A stretch of 64,000 bases of DNA from Callorhinus ursinus (GCF_003265705.1 NW_020312867.1:5765221-5829220); one strand, 5' to 3'; shown: positions 1 through 12,099, counted from the first letter of the stretch. Numbers and translations are program-made. Notes: generated by a model from the letters alone, not told the origin.

Positions 1-369
1 GACAGAGTACCTGGTGCACGCCCATCTGTGCATTGGCTCGCTCGTGTTCGCCTGAGGATTCCCCACTTGGCCGCCAGGTGGCAGTGGTGTCTCACCTGCC
101 CTGGCTCCTGGGCCGAGATTGGGGAGGGCTGGGGAGAGATAGGTTCAGGGACAGGCAGGGAGTGAATCCTTGGACCACCTGCTCCCCTGGGGAGACCTCC
201 TGCCCTGCCCCTGAGGAGCACAGGAGCCAGACAGACTTCTGTTCGAGCCCCAGTAGCCTTGGCTACTCTATTCCTACCTCTGAACCTCAATTTTCTCATC
301 TTAAAATAGGGGTAGATACCATAGTAATACCTGCCTCGTGGGTTGTGCAGGACTGGTCCCTATTTAAGT

Positions 370-540
370 TGGCTCATATATGAATTGCACCAGACTTGGA
401 ACTTGCAGAAGTGGGTTCAAGCCTTCTCCTATCACTAATTTCCTCTGTGAACTTGGACAAATGACTTAGTTTCTCTGAGCCTCAGTTTTCTTCTCTGTGA
501 AGTGGGGTAATGAGGGCTACTTCATGGAGTTATCTGAGAC
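370..540 (+). mobile_element. MIR SINE
   Basis: CTCTGTGAACTTGGACAAAT then GACTTAGTTTCTCTGAGCCT is the forward MIR core. Confidence 0.7.
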
Positions 541-939
541 CCAGCCCAGTAGGAGCTCTTTGGGTGCTCACCGCATACTGATTCCATTCTCCTCTTCCCC
601 TCTACCCTGGTCACCCTCTGAGTGAGCTTCTTCAGATCCCGAAATAGTGGATGGTAGCATTTTCTTCTTCCTGCTAATTCCCACTCTGATACCTCTGAGC
701 ACAGCACAGTTGTGAGGTCAGGGCAGAAGCCCGAGTCCGCCCAACCTTGCTACTCTTGGGGAGGGAGAAATGGTCTCCTTCCTGAGCACACATCTTGCAT
801 CTTCCCCTGTTTTCTCTTTTCTAATAGCCCACAGTAACTGCTGTCTCATCCACACACTCATTCGTTCATCCATTCAGTTCCTGTTTGTAAGCCCTCTGCT
901 GTGCGGGCAGAGCGCCTATGTGCCTGGAACCTCCCTGGA

Positions 940-1100
940 AATAATCCTCACTAACAATCTTGTGATGTAGGGGTGTAGAAACCCCATTTTACAGATGAGG
1001 CAACTGAGGAGAAGGAGGTGGAGTGGCTTTCCCAAAGTGACCGAGCAAGTCAATGGCAGAGCTGGGATTTGAACTGGGAAATCTGACTCACATAGAAACT
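940..1100 (-). mobile_element. MIR SINE
   Basis: CCCATTTTACAGATGAGGCA and GAGCTGGGATTTGAACTGGG are the reverse MIR core; lies just beyond the last visible BPIFB1 exon. Confidence 0.7.
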
Positions 1101-1306
1101 TGCACATAGTAGGTCCTTGTGAAGTCACAGATGTGGTGAATTCCTATCTGCTCATCTTTGGGAGGGATTCATGGATGCTCATTGCACTTGCTGCTGGGCT
1201 AAGTTGCTGCTCAGGCTTGACCTGGGAGGCCTCTCCTGGGCAGAGCCAGGGTGTGGAGACTGGCTCAGCAGTAAAGGAAAAAGGTGGGAGACAGCAGAGC
1301 ACCTAC

Positions 1307-1370
1307 CCCTCACCAGGTGCAGGAGGTCCGCATGCATGTCCTCAAAGGCCGCCTGGATCACGGGACACAG
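1307..1370 (-). CDS. BPIFB1: BPIFB1 coding exon 6 (second disulfide Cys), last exon in window
   Basis: 64 nt, encodes [20 protein letters not shown] and R. Two donors are possible: GTGAGG after position 1314 (57 nt exon) and GTAGGT after 1307 (64 nt exon). I chose 64 nt because BPIFA1 and BPIFA3 both have 64 nt here and the phase-1 end fits the human protein LVKV. Cys201 pairs with Cys158. Confidence 0.88.
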
Positions 1371-4300
1371 CTGCCACAACACAAATACAGAGGCTCCATG
1401 ATCGGGGGGCTAGAACACAGCTCCACAGCGACCCGTGCCTGGCCCATCCAGCCTGAGCCCATGCGTCCATGGCCAGGCAGGCTTTTGTCCATGGGATCGA
1501 GGGCTTGGTGTTGTGTCTTAAAAATCTTAAAAAAAAACCCCCAAAACAACAACAACAAAAAACTCCGCCAGCCATCCCTGCTGTTCAGAGCCCACCCCGG
1601 CCCCTGGCGTCACCTGGGTTCTTTTGCAATGGTTTGTCCCTTACCCTATGCCCAGGGGGCATCTACCCGGCCAGCTGCCCTCCCCATCGGACTCCTTGTC
1701 CTGTTCACGAGAGCCCATGTTTTCCATAAGAGGGAAATGGAGAATGCATTTCTTCATTCACTGACTTAGTTGACTGAGTTCCTTCTGCACGTCAGACTCT
1801 AGAACGGGGCAGGCAAGGCAGACCCAGCCAGACTCGTGAACAATCTCTGTGCCTTTTGTGGGTTTTTAGCTCCAACACATCCCTTTGCCTACTGAGCTCT
1901 TCTTTCCCTAAAACTGCTAGCAGTTCTTAGCAGGGGGCTGATTCTTTTGCCTAGGAGATATTTGGAAATTTCTTGAGACACTTTTAGTTGTCACAACTTG
2001 GGGGAGGTGTTATTGGCATCTAGTGGCTAGAGGCCAGGGATGCCACTAAACACCCCACAGCGTGTAGGACAGCTCCCACAACAAGGAATTCTATGACGTG
2101 AATGTCGATAACGTGAAAGGTAAGAAACCCTGGCCTCACGTAATCCTGGCCTCGCCTGTTTTGCTTAAGGAGGAGGTTAAACCTCTGACTCACTTGCTCG
2201 TGGGACTCAAGAGTCTTGTTCTCCGACACCTGGGTGGCGTAGTTGGTTTTGGCTCAGCTCGTGATCTCAGGGTTGTGAGATCGAGCCCCATGTCGGGCTC
2301 AGCACTCAGCGTGGGTTCTAGCTGGGATTCTTTCTCCCTCCCCCTCAGCCCCTCCTGCTCATGCTCTCTCTCTCTCTCTCTCAAATAAATAAATCAATCT
2401 TAAAAAAAACACCCCAAAACCCAGAGTCTTGTTCTCTGCTCTAGGCAGCCCATTTTCTAGGTCAGTGTGCTGAGATTTTGTCATTTGTCTTAGATACAAT
2501 ATCCCCAGTGAAAGAATCTTCTGGTTAACCACCCACTGCTACTCTTGAGAAAGGACAGTGCACTTTGAGAAACTTTTTCTATGAAAGTTTTCTATGAGCA
2601 GTTAACTTTTTCTATGAAAAACCCATTCCCTGCCTCTAGCTGCTCTGCCAACCCAGAACCCAGGGTTGGAGGACTTGGGCTCGGAGACTCCCAGCATTCG
2701 CTCCCAAGGGCTAGCGTGTTCCTCATGGGAAAGGTGTTGCTGACAACCTTGGCATTGTTTCTCACAATTCCCCTTCTTTCACTTTCACCAGTGGCTCTCA
2801 ACCCTGACTACACATTAGAATCCTCCAGGAAACCAGCTAGAATTCTCTGGGATACTAAGGCCCTGCCCAGCCCCATTACATTAGAATCTCCATCAGGATT
2901 TGTAAAAGCTTCCCCAGGTGGTTCTGATGTGCAGCTAGGGTTGGGACACACATATTTCCACTGAAAAGGGCTTTGGCATGTTCTAGATGGGTTCCTGACA
3001 GATTTAAACATGGTATGCCTTTTCCCTTCATTTCACGTAAAATATGCATATGACCATTGTATCAAATCCACTGACTCATGGTGGGAAACCGTGGTGATTA
3101 ATGGAATGCCGGTTTTCTCATATCATTCATTATACTCATATACTTTCACCCTTAAAAACAGATATTCTTCAAACAGCATTTTTATGCTCTATTTTTTTTT
3201 TAAAGATTTCATCTATTTATTTGACAGAGAGAGAGACACACAGTGAGAGAGGGAACACAAGCAGGGGGAGTGGGAGAGGGAGAAGCAGGCTTCCGGCTGA
3301 GCAGGGAGCCCGATGCGGGGCTCGATCCCAGGAGCCTGGGATCATGACCTGAGCCGAAGGCAGATGCTTAACGACTGAGCCACCCAGGCGCCCTTTATGC
3401 TCTATTTTCTAGTGGAAAATACATTTTTTAGCTAGTGAAGTATGATGCCAATTAAAATATGATTTTGCTGGAGGCTGGGAAAACATTTCCAGCTGGGCCC
3501 TACTTTAAGAAACTCCCACCTTTAGGGGCACCTGGGTGGCTCAGTCGGTTAAGTGTCGGACTCTTGGTTTCAGCTCAGGTAGTGATCTTCAGGTTGGGAG
3601 ATCGAGCCCTGCTTTGGGTTCCATGTGTACTGCGGAGTCTGCTTGAGTTTTTCTCTCTCCCTTTCCCCCTGCCACTCCCGACTGTGCTCTCACTTTCTTT
3701 CTCTCTCTAAAATAAATAAAGAAACTTCCATCTTTAAATAGAAAAGAAAATTCTTAAAAAATATCTCATGTAAGAAAAGACAAATTTTACAGAATTCTTC
3801 ACTTTCAGATTCCTTTTAGAAGTCTCTCTGGAATGGTGTAGTAAAGTACTAATATGATGCCGCTATTATAATAATTATGAATACTATACAGTGGCATAGA
3901 ACATAAGGAATATCAAATTATATTGATACTGAGTACAACCACTTACAAATATGAATGCATGTGGGTGGAGATTGGAAGGCATATATATACAAAAGAAAAA
4001 AATGGCTGCCAAGTTAAGGTGGAAGGATTATGGGCACTTTTCCTCCAAAGTCGTTTGAGTTATTATATCATCTTTTCAATTCAAAAAAGTTTTATTATAA
4101 AAAACATTAGTCATCTGACAAGGTGTTTCGAACCCCAGGAGGCCCACTGTGGTGAACCCATCTTGGAATTTACGGTGGAAATCAATGGTCAAAGTTATAG
4201 TTTTAGTTCCCCTGTGACATATAAGGGACATATAAATTGAGATTAACTTGTGTTTATTGACTCAGAGAAATAAATCCAGCAGGGCCTGGTGGGTGACCGG

Positions 4301-6124
4301 CCCCTGAAGACCGCAGGTTGATGTGAGACAGCGGTATGCTAGAGCCAGCTCGGAGGGCCAAGTGTTAAATTTTCAGGAATTTCTAGGCCATGTGGTAAAC
4401 CCAGACAGTTTTAAAAATTAAATTATATAAACTTATGATAGGTAGCAAGTGCTACAAATCAGGGTTCCTTCCACTCAACCTCCCCAGAGCCAGTTGTTAA
4501 TAATTTATCAGCACATCACTGTTCAAGGTCTCCTGGGTGACTTTTGGCCGTTCCATTACCTTTACCTCAATGATCGACTTAAAGAATGGTCAGGCCCAGA
4601 AGTTTCCCACTCAAGGAGATGCAACCCCCCCCTGCCCCCCCCCTCACCCCAGCACGAGCTCGCAGTTCCACCCCAGCCCCACAGGGGGAGCAACCTTTGC
4701 AGGCCGAGAGGCCCCGAGGCCACTCACCTGAGTTTTCACCAGCTTGGGCAGGGCTGGCGCCAGGAGGCTCATGACCGTGTGGGCTAAGGAGTTGACCAGG
4801 AAGGAGAGCCTTCCGGAGAGGAGAAGGGGAAAGCTATTAGGAAGGGTCAGAGATGACGCTGTTTTACAGAAGGGAAGACAGACTGCCCAGGGGAAGAAGA
4901 TACTTGCTCAAGGTCACACAGCCTGTTCCAGAAAGGGCTGGGAGTGGAGCCCCAGCCAGGTGTGGATGGTGGCAGAGAGTTCTCAGGGAGTAGAAGCTGG
5001 GGGTTGTCTTTAGAAATGCGTGCTGGAGACTGGGACAACGGTGTTGGCCTTTCTCCCCATTGTCCCGATAAGGAGAAGGGCGGGGGGGGGGGAGCGCCGG
5101 GCCATGTTCTGAGTGCTTATGGCTGCAGCCGGAGCTGTAGCTCATCCCCTCACCGTGGCCTCCAAGCTGAGTCCCAGGGACGCAGCTCACCAGCAGCACA
5201 GGGACAGTAAATGAAGGTGATGCATTGGCTTGACTCCAAAGCATGTTTTTACCCAAAGCTCCACTCAGGCCTGCCTGAGGTGGTTTCGGGGGCCCTAGGA
5301 ATGCGGCTCCTCTCCACCTTCAAATCTTTGCCCCACTTCCTGGCAGGATGCCTGAAATCCCACCATCCTTGTTTCTGCCCTTGATGGCTTGAACTTTCTT
5401 TGGCATCCCAGATTCCCTGAAAGGAGCCTCAGCTCAAGGGTCAGGAAGGATCAGTTCCTTTCTTTCTCTGGGCCTCAGTGTTCTCCGTCATCGCCTGGCT
5501 TCCCTCCCAGGCGTGCTGGGAGCCCGGCGGGAGGTGGCCACACTCACTTATGCAGCAGGCTGATGCGCAGGCTCCCCTGGCTGTTGGAGCAGCCGTCGAA
5601 GACGAGGTGGGTGTGGCCTCTCTCACCGGTGTTCACTCGGATGATGGCTTGTACTTCCGTTTCCATGTGTATCTCCACGATGGTCTTGATCAGGGGCCTG
5701 GGAGTGGATGTGCCCGCACTGTCTCAGCCCCAGGTCAGAGCAAACCTGCTGTCTATCTCAGTCTGCAGGTTCTCTCACCTCCCAGCTCCTCTGATGGCTT
5801 CTCCTCATCTCCCCCCGGGGTTCACCCCACCGGGTTCAGGTTTGGGATTCCTGTCCCGGTTTAAATCCTCTGCCTATGTCAACAGTTCCCACACTTATAC
5901 CCAACTCCTTAGCCAGATGTCTTACAGGTGCCTCAAATTTAACACGTACAAAACCAAACTCTGGGGGCACGTGGGGGGCTCCGTCGATTAAGTGTCCGAC
6001 TCTTGATTTCAGCTCAGGTCATGATCTCAGGGTTGGGCTCCGAGCTAGGCATGGAGCCTGCTTAAGATTCTCTTTCTCCCTCAGCTCCACCCCCCCGCTC
6101 CTGAGCACTTTCTCTCTCTCTCTC

Positions 6125-6170
<46 letters not shown>

Positions 6171-8943
6171 AACTTAGGCTCCCTCCCCAGACCTGCTCCT
6201 CTCATGATCTTTCCCGTCTTGTTGCTGGCCTCTTCACCCTACCCAGGAAAAGCCCCTGGAGTCAGCCTTGACCTCTCTCTCTTTCTCTAGCATTCAATCC
6301 ATCAGGAAATCCTGTTGCCTCTACCTACCTCTGAAACATATCAGAATCTGACCACTTCTCACCACCTTCCTGCCCCCAAACCTTGGTCCAAGTCATCTCC
6401 ATCTCCCCCCAAATTATATCAGGTGCTTCTGGATGGCCTCTCTGCCTTCAAATGCAGCAGAGGGCTTCTTTAAAAGTTCAGTCATATCATGCCTCTCCTC
6501 TGCTCAGAACCTTCCATGGCTCCCATTTCACTCAGTAAAAGCCAAGTCTTCACCTTGGCCCACAAGGCCCCACAAGGATCTCACCCCCCACCATTCTCCC
6601 TCTCTCTCTCTATTCTCTTTGCCATTCTTTGGACAAAACAAGTGCCTCAGGGCAAAGGACTCTTGCCTCAGGAACTTTGCACATGCTCTTGCCTCTGCTT
6701 GGGACTCTCTTTATCAGATACCTGTGTGGAGAAAAGGGGCAATGTGTGAATGAACCTGTCCGGCTTGCTGTATCAGACTGAGGGGACACTCACGTGTTGA
6801 GTCCAGCCACCATGTCCAGGGGAATCCTGACCGCCAGCCCCTGGCCTTCATCCGAGGGTTCCACCTGCAGCTGCAGGATGTTGGCTGAGGTGATTTTCAG
6901 CCTGGATGGGACACGGGAGAGATGAGATTCATGCCTCATTCTCAACTTGATATCATCCCCAAACTGGCCCCTGACTCTTTCCTGTCTCCCCTGGTGACCA
7001 GCCAGGGGTGTCCAGCCAGCAGCTGGACCTGAGCCCTCTCCACTGACTCCTCCCCAGCATAGTATGGCCCCCAACCCTCCCTCCACCACTGCTAAAAAGG
7101 CTTCCATGGCTCCCTGCCTCTTAAGATGAATTCCAGATCCTTGGGCTGACGTGGAAGACCTTCTGTGACCGGCCCCACTGACCTCTCAGTTCCATACCTT
7201 GGGGTCTGAGTGACTCTCACCCCCCTGTGCCTTGCCTGGGCTGTTCCCAATCCCTGGAATGCCATTTTCTTCTTGTCTCCTGCTGAGCATGGAGTCACTG
7301 GCTCACCTGCCGCCTCCACTGAGAAGTGTCACTTTTCCCCTTCACTGTCCTTCCCCAGGCAACCTTCCTCTGGGGTCACCCTGTTAGGGTTCCTGTGTCG
7401 CTCTCTTATGGTTATTGTTAACTCCTCCGGGAGCTTCTGAGGGAGAGACTTTGACCCATTTTTCTTGGTCAGGCACAGAGTTGACACCAACTGATGCTTG
7501 TTGACTGGTCGATTTACCATGCCAAGTGCGTCCGGGGCAGAGGGGTGGGGAAGGAGCTAGCGCCCAGCTTGGTCCTGCTCCACTTACCAGATGATATGGT
7601 TGAGGATGGAGTTGACCACATTGCCTAGTATGGGGATGCCCCCGGCTGGCTTCTCCCGTATGGCGCTGAGCAGTGGCAGCTGCTGGAGGATGCCGATGGC
7701 ATCGTGGTTGTTCAGCTTCTGTGTCAGCCCTGGAGGCAGATCCCAGAGATTAGGGGCCAGCAGGAGGGGCGAGACGGATGGCTTGGCAGTGGCTTCAGGC
7801 CTCAGGCCTAGAGGTGGCATCACCAAGGGCTGCCTGGACCCGGACATAAGGCCAGGGGACGGATGGCTCCATCCTGACCATCTACTGTGGACATGTGGTT
7901 TTGAGGATGTTGGTCCAGATAGGTCATTTGCACATAAGGACTAAGGTGGGGGCATAGGTGGGACCATTCACCCCTCTGAGCATTGCCAGCCTCTGTGGGA
8001 GCATTGGCCGGAATACGGGCATATGGGCCTGCATCCCTCCCACCAGCCCAGCAGCAAACTCTCTGGAGCCAAGAGGTAGGAAAGACACAAGGCTTTGTTG
8101 GGGACTGTTTTGCTGCCAAAACCCACTTGCTAACAACTCTCTGACACCCGCATCATATGGGCCTGTTGTCCAGAGAGCCTCGGGTGCTGAGCTGAGATAG
8201 AAGCCAGGAGTCCTGGGTTCTGGTCCCTGCTGGACTTTTCCCCTGGCAGCCAGAGCCCATTTGGCTTGTGTGAAGAGCAGGTCAGAAGTGCTGGGTGCTC
8301 CAGAAGCAGCTCTGGAAGCAGCCCTCAGCCTATGACCGAGGGGAATGGGTGTATAAATACCCCAGCTCCCTCAGCCCTCTGGCAGGATGACCCGGGTATG
8401 TGTCCTGCACTGTGTCCTAGAGTCCCCGTGTGTTGCTCCTTTCGTCTGCTCTGTGATAATGGAGGTGGGACTTGTAAATATTCCTCCTTTGCCAGCTGGC
8501 AAAATGTTAAGCCTTGTCATTGGAGGCTCTGGAGGGACATAAAGAAGGATGGGGCCCAGTGGAATCATGGAATTGAAGGGAGGATCTTAGAATCACGGAG
8601 TCTTGAGATCATAGGCACTCCCAGCCTTTACAACTCATCCACTTGAGTCTCACCCTAGAGCTGGGATCCCAGCTGTGCCTTGCACACTCCCAGTGATGGG
8701 GAACTCTCTCCCTCCTGTGGAGGGCTGTTCCACCTGCCCTCTTGCCTTATGGTGGTGAGGCCTGGGTGACCGAGATTTGCTTTTTTTTTAAGGGGGGCAG
8801 AGGGAGAAGGATGCCCCCCAAGACTTACTTTCTTTGATGATTTCTCGGCCGAGGCTAAGAACCGCAGGGGGACTGAGGGTGGCTCCAGCCAAAGTAGCTG
8901 CCAGCAAACCACAGAGGAGGGTGAAGGTGAATGGGCCAGCCAT
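1307..8943 (-). CDS. BPIFB1: BPIFB1 (LPLUNC1), 5' six coding exons; gene continues past the left edge
   Basis: Secreted BPI-fold protein of airway, nasal and oral epithelium, with a two-barrel BPI/LBP-like architecture thought to bind lipids and LPS. Coding exons, joined in transcription order: 8829-8943, 7588-7729, 6794-6901, 5548-5697, 4728-4809, 1307-1370, all with GT donors and AG acceptors. The open frame gives 220 residues. It starts with signal peptide [17 protein letters not shown] and continues with recognisable LPLUNC1 segments ([20 protein letters not shown] near residues 50-69, [13 protein letters not shown], IPLDMVAG). Cys158 (FDGCSNSQG) and Cys201 (QLCPVIQ) are the conserved BPI-fold disulfide pair. 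Human BPIFB1 is about 484 aa, so only the N-terminal barrel is present; no downstream exon is visible in 1-1306. The human sequon NATS is replaced by HDAIG here. Identification is by memory of the human protein and by synteny. Confidence 0.95.
2224..2422 (+). mobile_element. Can-SINE (tRNA-derived)
   Basis: Head ACACCTGGGTGGCGTAGTTG, CT-rich tail, (AAATAA)n. Flanked by AGAGTCTTGTTCTC at 2210-2223 and 2423-2436. Intronic in BPIFB1. Confidence 0.9.
2790..2945. mobile_element. MER5-type hAT DNA transposon remnant
   Basis: Begins AGTGGCTCTCAACCCTGACT with ACACATTAGAATC, and ends with GATTTGTAAAAGCTTCCCCA then GGTGGTTCTGATG; characteristic of MER5A-like elements. Confidence 0.6.
3196..3393 (-). 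mobile_element. Can-SINE
   Basis: Oligo-T start, CAGGCGCCC end, flanked by TTTATGCTCTATTTT at 3181-3195 and 3394-3408 (perfect 15 bp target duplication). Confidence 0.93.
3525..3720 (+). mobile_element. Can-SINE, older copy
   Basis: Head GGGGCACCTGGGTGGCTCAG, tail AAATAAATAAA. Imperfect flanking repeats AGAAACTCCCACCTTT / AGAAACTTCCATCTTT suggest an older insertion. Confidence 0.88.
4728..4809 (-). CDS. BPIFB1: BPIFB1 coding exon 5
   Basis: 82 nt, phases 2 to 0. Encodes [20 protein letters not shown] then PKLVKTQ. It is one codon shorter than the 85 nt counterpart in BPIFA1 and BPIFA3. Acceptor GGAAG, donor GTGAGT. Confidence 0.92.
4840..4970 (-). mobile_element. MIR SINE in BPIFB1 intron
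   Basis: ATACTTGCTCAAGGTCACAC then AGCCTGTTCCAGAAAGGGC. Confidence 0.65.
5548..5697 (-). CDS. BPIFB1: BPIFB1 coding exon 4 (first disulfide Cys)
   Basis: 150 nt, phases 2 to 2. Encodes [20 protein letters not shown] followed by [20 protein letters not shown] and [10 protein letters not shown]. Cys158 is the first half of the BPI-fold disulfide. Donor GTGAGT. Confidence 0.94.
5900..6750 (+). mobile_element. L2 LINE remnant, split by a SINE
   Basis: L2 3' region phrases: AACCTTCCATGGCTCCCATT, AGGAACTTTGCACATGCTCT, and the CAAAACCAAACTCTG stretch before the SINE at 5964-6168. Lies in a BPIFB1 intron. Confidence 0.7.
5964..6168 (+). mobile_element. Can-SINE ending in a (AC)n tract
   Basis: Head GGGGGCACGTGGGGGGCTCC (diverged), CT-rich region, then about 20 AC units at 6127-6168 in place of the usual A-rich tail. 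Confidence 0.85.
6794..6901 (-). CDS. BPIFB1: BPIFB1 coding exon 3
   Basis: 108 nt, the exact size of the homologous exon in BPIFA1 and BPIFA3. Encodes [20 protein letters not shown] and then [16 protein letters not shown]. Acceptor ATCCAG, donor GTGAGT, phases 2 to 2. Confidence 0.94.
7090..7520 (+). mobile_element. L2 LINE 3' remnant
   Basis: CTTCCATGGCTCCCTGCCTC start and CTGTTCCCAATCCCTGGAAT in the middle, typical of L2; ends in a TGATGCTTGTTGACTGG-like tail. BPIFB1 intron. Confidence 0.6.
7588..7729 (-). CDS. BPIFB1: BPIFB1 coding exon 2
   Basis: 142 nt, enters phase 1, ends phase 2. Encodes residues 39-86: [20 protein letters not shown], then [20 protein letters not shown], then ILNHIIW. 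Acceptor CTCCAG, donor GTAAGT. Confidence 0.94.
8829..8943 (-). CDS. BPIFB1: BPIFB1 coding exon 1 (start codon and signal peptide)
   Basis: 115 nt, ends in phase 1. The ATG at 8943 opens a hydrophobic signal peptide with likely cleavage near residues 18-22, followed by [17 protein letters not shown]. The donor is GTAAGT. The ATG is the first in this frame that gives a signal peptide and matches the human start. A possible upstream 5'UTR acceptor lies near 8987 (CACCACCCCAG), but I cannot place the 5'UTR exon or promoter. Confidence 0.93.
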
Positions 8944-9122
8944 CTTTTTAGGGATCGGTGAGCAGCAGGTGGCAGGGGAAGGAACCTGGGGTGGTGAGCA
9001 CAGGTGAGGGAACCTGTTAGCTGGGCAGAGAGGTCAAGGGCAGGCCCACCATGCCTGGTGACTTGGGGCACAAAGTCCAGAAGAGGCTGTTTAAGTGAAG
9101 TGGTTAAGAGTGTGGGCGGTGA

Positions 9123-9318
9123 GGGGCGCCTGGGTGGCTCAGTTGTTAGGTGTCTGCCTTTGGTTCAGGTCAGGATCCCAGGGTCCTGGGATCGAGCCCT
9201 GCATCGGGCTCCCTGCTCCGCGGGAAGCCTGCTTCTCCCTCTGCCTCTCCTCCTGCTTGTGTTCCCTCTCTTGCTGTCTCTCTCTGTCAAATAAATAAAT
9301 AAAATCTTAAAAAAAAAA
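9123..9318 (+). mobile_element. Can-SINE just upstream of BPIFB1
   Basis: Head GGGCGCCTGGGTGGCTCAG, tail (AAAT)n A10. Target duplication AAGAGTGTGGGC at 9106-9117 and 9319-9330. It lies about 180 bp upstream of the BPIFB1 start codon, close to the presumed promoter. Confidence 0.93.
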
Positions 9319-10499
9319 AAGAGTGTGGGCTTTGGAGCCAACCATTTGGGTCTGTGTCCTGCCTCTGCTGCTAGGTCTAGTTGTATGGCCTTGGACCAGC
9401 AGCTTAGCCTCGCTAGGCCTCAGTTTTCTCATCTGGCAAATGGGCATAATGAAGCAGTGCCCCACTTCATAGAGTCTGGCACTTAAAACCCTCCGTAGTC
9501 CAACCTCAGCCAACTTCACCTGCTTATTTCCCTCTTGCTCTATAAGGTTCCGATCATTCCAAACTGCTTGAAGTTCCCAGAACATACCCCATTCTGTCCT
9601 GTTGTCTGTGCCTTTGTCCTAACTCTTCCTGCTTCCTGTGGTGCTTTCCCCCTTCCTTATCTGCCTGCTGGACTCTTATTCATCCTTTAGAACTCTGCCC
9701 ACACTTCCCTTTCTCTGTCAAGATTTCCCTCTCCTGCAGCCAGAGACCCTGGACCACACTTGGAGAAGTGTTGCCTTAGGGGCTGCTGTCTGCCCAGGAC
9801 AGGACGTTTGGAGGCAGGAGGGAAATGTGTATTCAGGACACCAAGTGGCAGGAAAGCTGTTTGCCTGATACTAAGAGGCTTGAGAAGGAAAGAGGTGGTT
9901 TCTTAGAGCCGAGGAGAGAAAGGCAGAGAGAGGAAGGAGCCTGTGGGTGCCTCCTGGCAGAGGACCTTGGGGGATGCTGGCTCCTTGGCTGTTCTGTCCC
10001 TGCCGTGAGGCAGAGCATCAGCCCCTGTAAGCTGGTCCCCAGCTCTCCAGCTTACACCCTGGCTCAGCCTCCAAGCTCCAGGGAAGCTTCTGCCTCCTGT
10101 GGACTGTCCTGCTTGGAGGGAGGGAAGATGCTGAGCTGGAGATCTGAGCCCCTGCTTGGCTCAGCATGTGGGTTTCTTGTTGCCAAAGACAAACATGGCA
10201 TCTGGATGACATGTGTCTCTCAGCAGGAGCATCATGAGCTCTCTGAGACACTTGCTATCGTGATTCAACATCTGTCTCCTTGACTGCGCTGTGAGCTCCA
10301 GGGGGGCATGTTGGGTCTAGCGGTTCCCCATTGTGTCCCAAGCACCTGCCATAGTGCCTGGCACACAGTGGGTGTTTAATAAATACATGGTTGCTGGATG
10401 AATGAATGAATGAATGAATGGCCTCTGGGAGCCCTGGAAGAATGGGAAATCTAAGCCTGCTACACTGAGCATGTCTGGGCCATGGGGACTGAGAGTGGA

Positions 10500-10720
10500 G
10501 GAGAACTATCATGGGCCTCAGGGTCAGATAGACCCGAGCTGGAGGCCTGCCTCTACCACTTGCTGTGTGATCTGGGGCAGATGACTTACGTTCTCTGAGC
10601 CTCAGTTTTTCCATCTGTAAAATAAGGGATAATTATAGTACTTATATCACAGGGTTCTGGGGAGGATTAAATGAGCCACAGGAGCTCAATGAGTGTTAGC
10701 TGTTATGATCACGACAGTTA
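10500..10720 (+). mobile_element. MIR SINE
   Basis: CACTTGCTGTGTGATCTGGG and GAGCCTCAGTTTTTCCATCT with TGTAAAATAAGGG. Confidence 0.75.
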
Positions 10721-10779
10721 GTATCACTAATACTGGGGTCAGAAGGAGCCACCTTGCAGTCAAAGCCAGAAAACAGGGG

Positions 10780-11210
10780 TAGTGCCCTGCGCCCTGCTCT
10801 TCTGCTCAGGAAGCCCCTCACCCCCACTCCATAGTCTTTCTCTTTCAAGCACCTTGACCCTGTTTGCCCTTCGTTATCTTTGCACACCACTCTGTCCTCT
10901 GATCAGAGCTGCTCAGGGAGCCAACCGTATGGTAGCATCGCCTCCTGGGGAAAAGTGTCTCCTCCCCAAATCCAAGCACCATATACACAATCACCATGTC
11001 ATATCTTACCTCCTGGCCTTTGCTTATGCTGTCCCCTTTCCAATGGGATGCCTTTCTCTCTTCCTTTGTCCAGCCAACTTCTCCTTGGCTTCTCAACTGG
11101 CATGCCACCTCTTCCAGGAAGCTTTCCCTGACTGCCCTTTACCACAGTGTCCCTGGTCTTTTCTTGAACACAGCATGTACCACACTGGCCCATACTGGGA
11201 ATAACCTGAG
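10780..11210 (+). mobile_element. L2 LINE 3' remnant
   Basis: Ordered L2 phrases such as CTTCCAGGAAGCTTTCCCTG and CCCCTTTCCAATGGGATGCC, ending in an AGCATGTACCACACTGG-like tail. Confidence 0.6.
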
Positions 11211-12099
11211 GCCCAGGCTAGTCTGATACTCTTCCTTGTCCCCATATTCACCCCAGCATGGGCTGGGCACAGAAAAATTGGTGTGTGCAGGGTGGGTTTA
11301 TGTCATTGGGATCAGATCAGGGAAAGACTCAGCCAGTCCAATTCCTTCATCGCTGTTCTTTGGTCTTCTGGGCGGAGGCGGCTGAGCGCCTCTCTACCCC
11401 TGGTCCTGACCTCAGAGGGTCCTAGTGGACTAAGGGGGCTTACCTCAGGGCCAAGCCTCTGTCTTGCTCTTGACCTGACTGCAACAGGTGTCTCCAGCTT
11501 AGAACCTTCCGGGTGTCCTAGGCTTTCAGCCCCTTTCTTACACTTTTATCTGGACATGCCAGAGTCCTTAGTCTGCTCCTCTCCTCATCTGGACAGTGGA
11601 TCTGGAAGTCTAGCCTTATATCCTGCACACCCCAGTCTGGGAAGTCACCCTTTGCATTTGGGGAGGACTTGGGCTGGGCTGAGGTCTCCAAGGTAAATAT
11701 TTGTTGCTTCTGGTGAACCACATCCCTGCCTGGAGGCAGCTTCCTGGGGCTTGGAGAAAGGAGGGTCTGGGCCGGCAGGAGGGGTGGGCGGGGCATGGGG
11801 GCACGTGGCAGAGGAGCCAGACCGGGCACAGTGTGGCCTGTGGAAGGGGCTCCCTGCCTTCTGGACAGAGTCACTCCCAGGGGGACGCTGATGGGGACGG
11901 TAGCAGTGACGATGTATTAAGCACCTACAACATGGCAGGTGATGCTCCGGGCCTTACGTTGTTCATGTCAGTGGAGGCTCGTCCCCACCGGGATCAGGGT
12001 CATTATCCCAACGTTACCATGGAGGAACCCGCCTCGCATGGTCAGCAAATGGTGGAACCAGGATTCAAACCAGAACTTGGACTTCAAAACCTATCTGGG

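Noticed and set aside
1955..2125. Conserved-looking stretch with TGGCATCTAGTGGCTAGAGG and a CTCF-like CCACTAG
   Set aside because: Resembles a widespread ancient interspersed repeat whose family I could not name, so the CTCF resemblance is probably inherited from it.
5389..5991. Plus-strand open frame of 200 codons
   Set aside because: Antisense to BPIFB1 exon 4 and runs into L2/SINE sequence; a shadow frame.
8350..8360. TATAAATA on the plus strand
   Set aside because: Sits in a BPIFB1 intron with no plus-strand transcript structure downstream; likely chance.
9123..9190. tRNA-like A and B box sequence in SINE heads
   Set aside because: These are tRNA-derived SINE heads, not tRNA genes; no intact cloverleaf.
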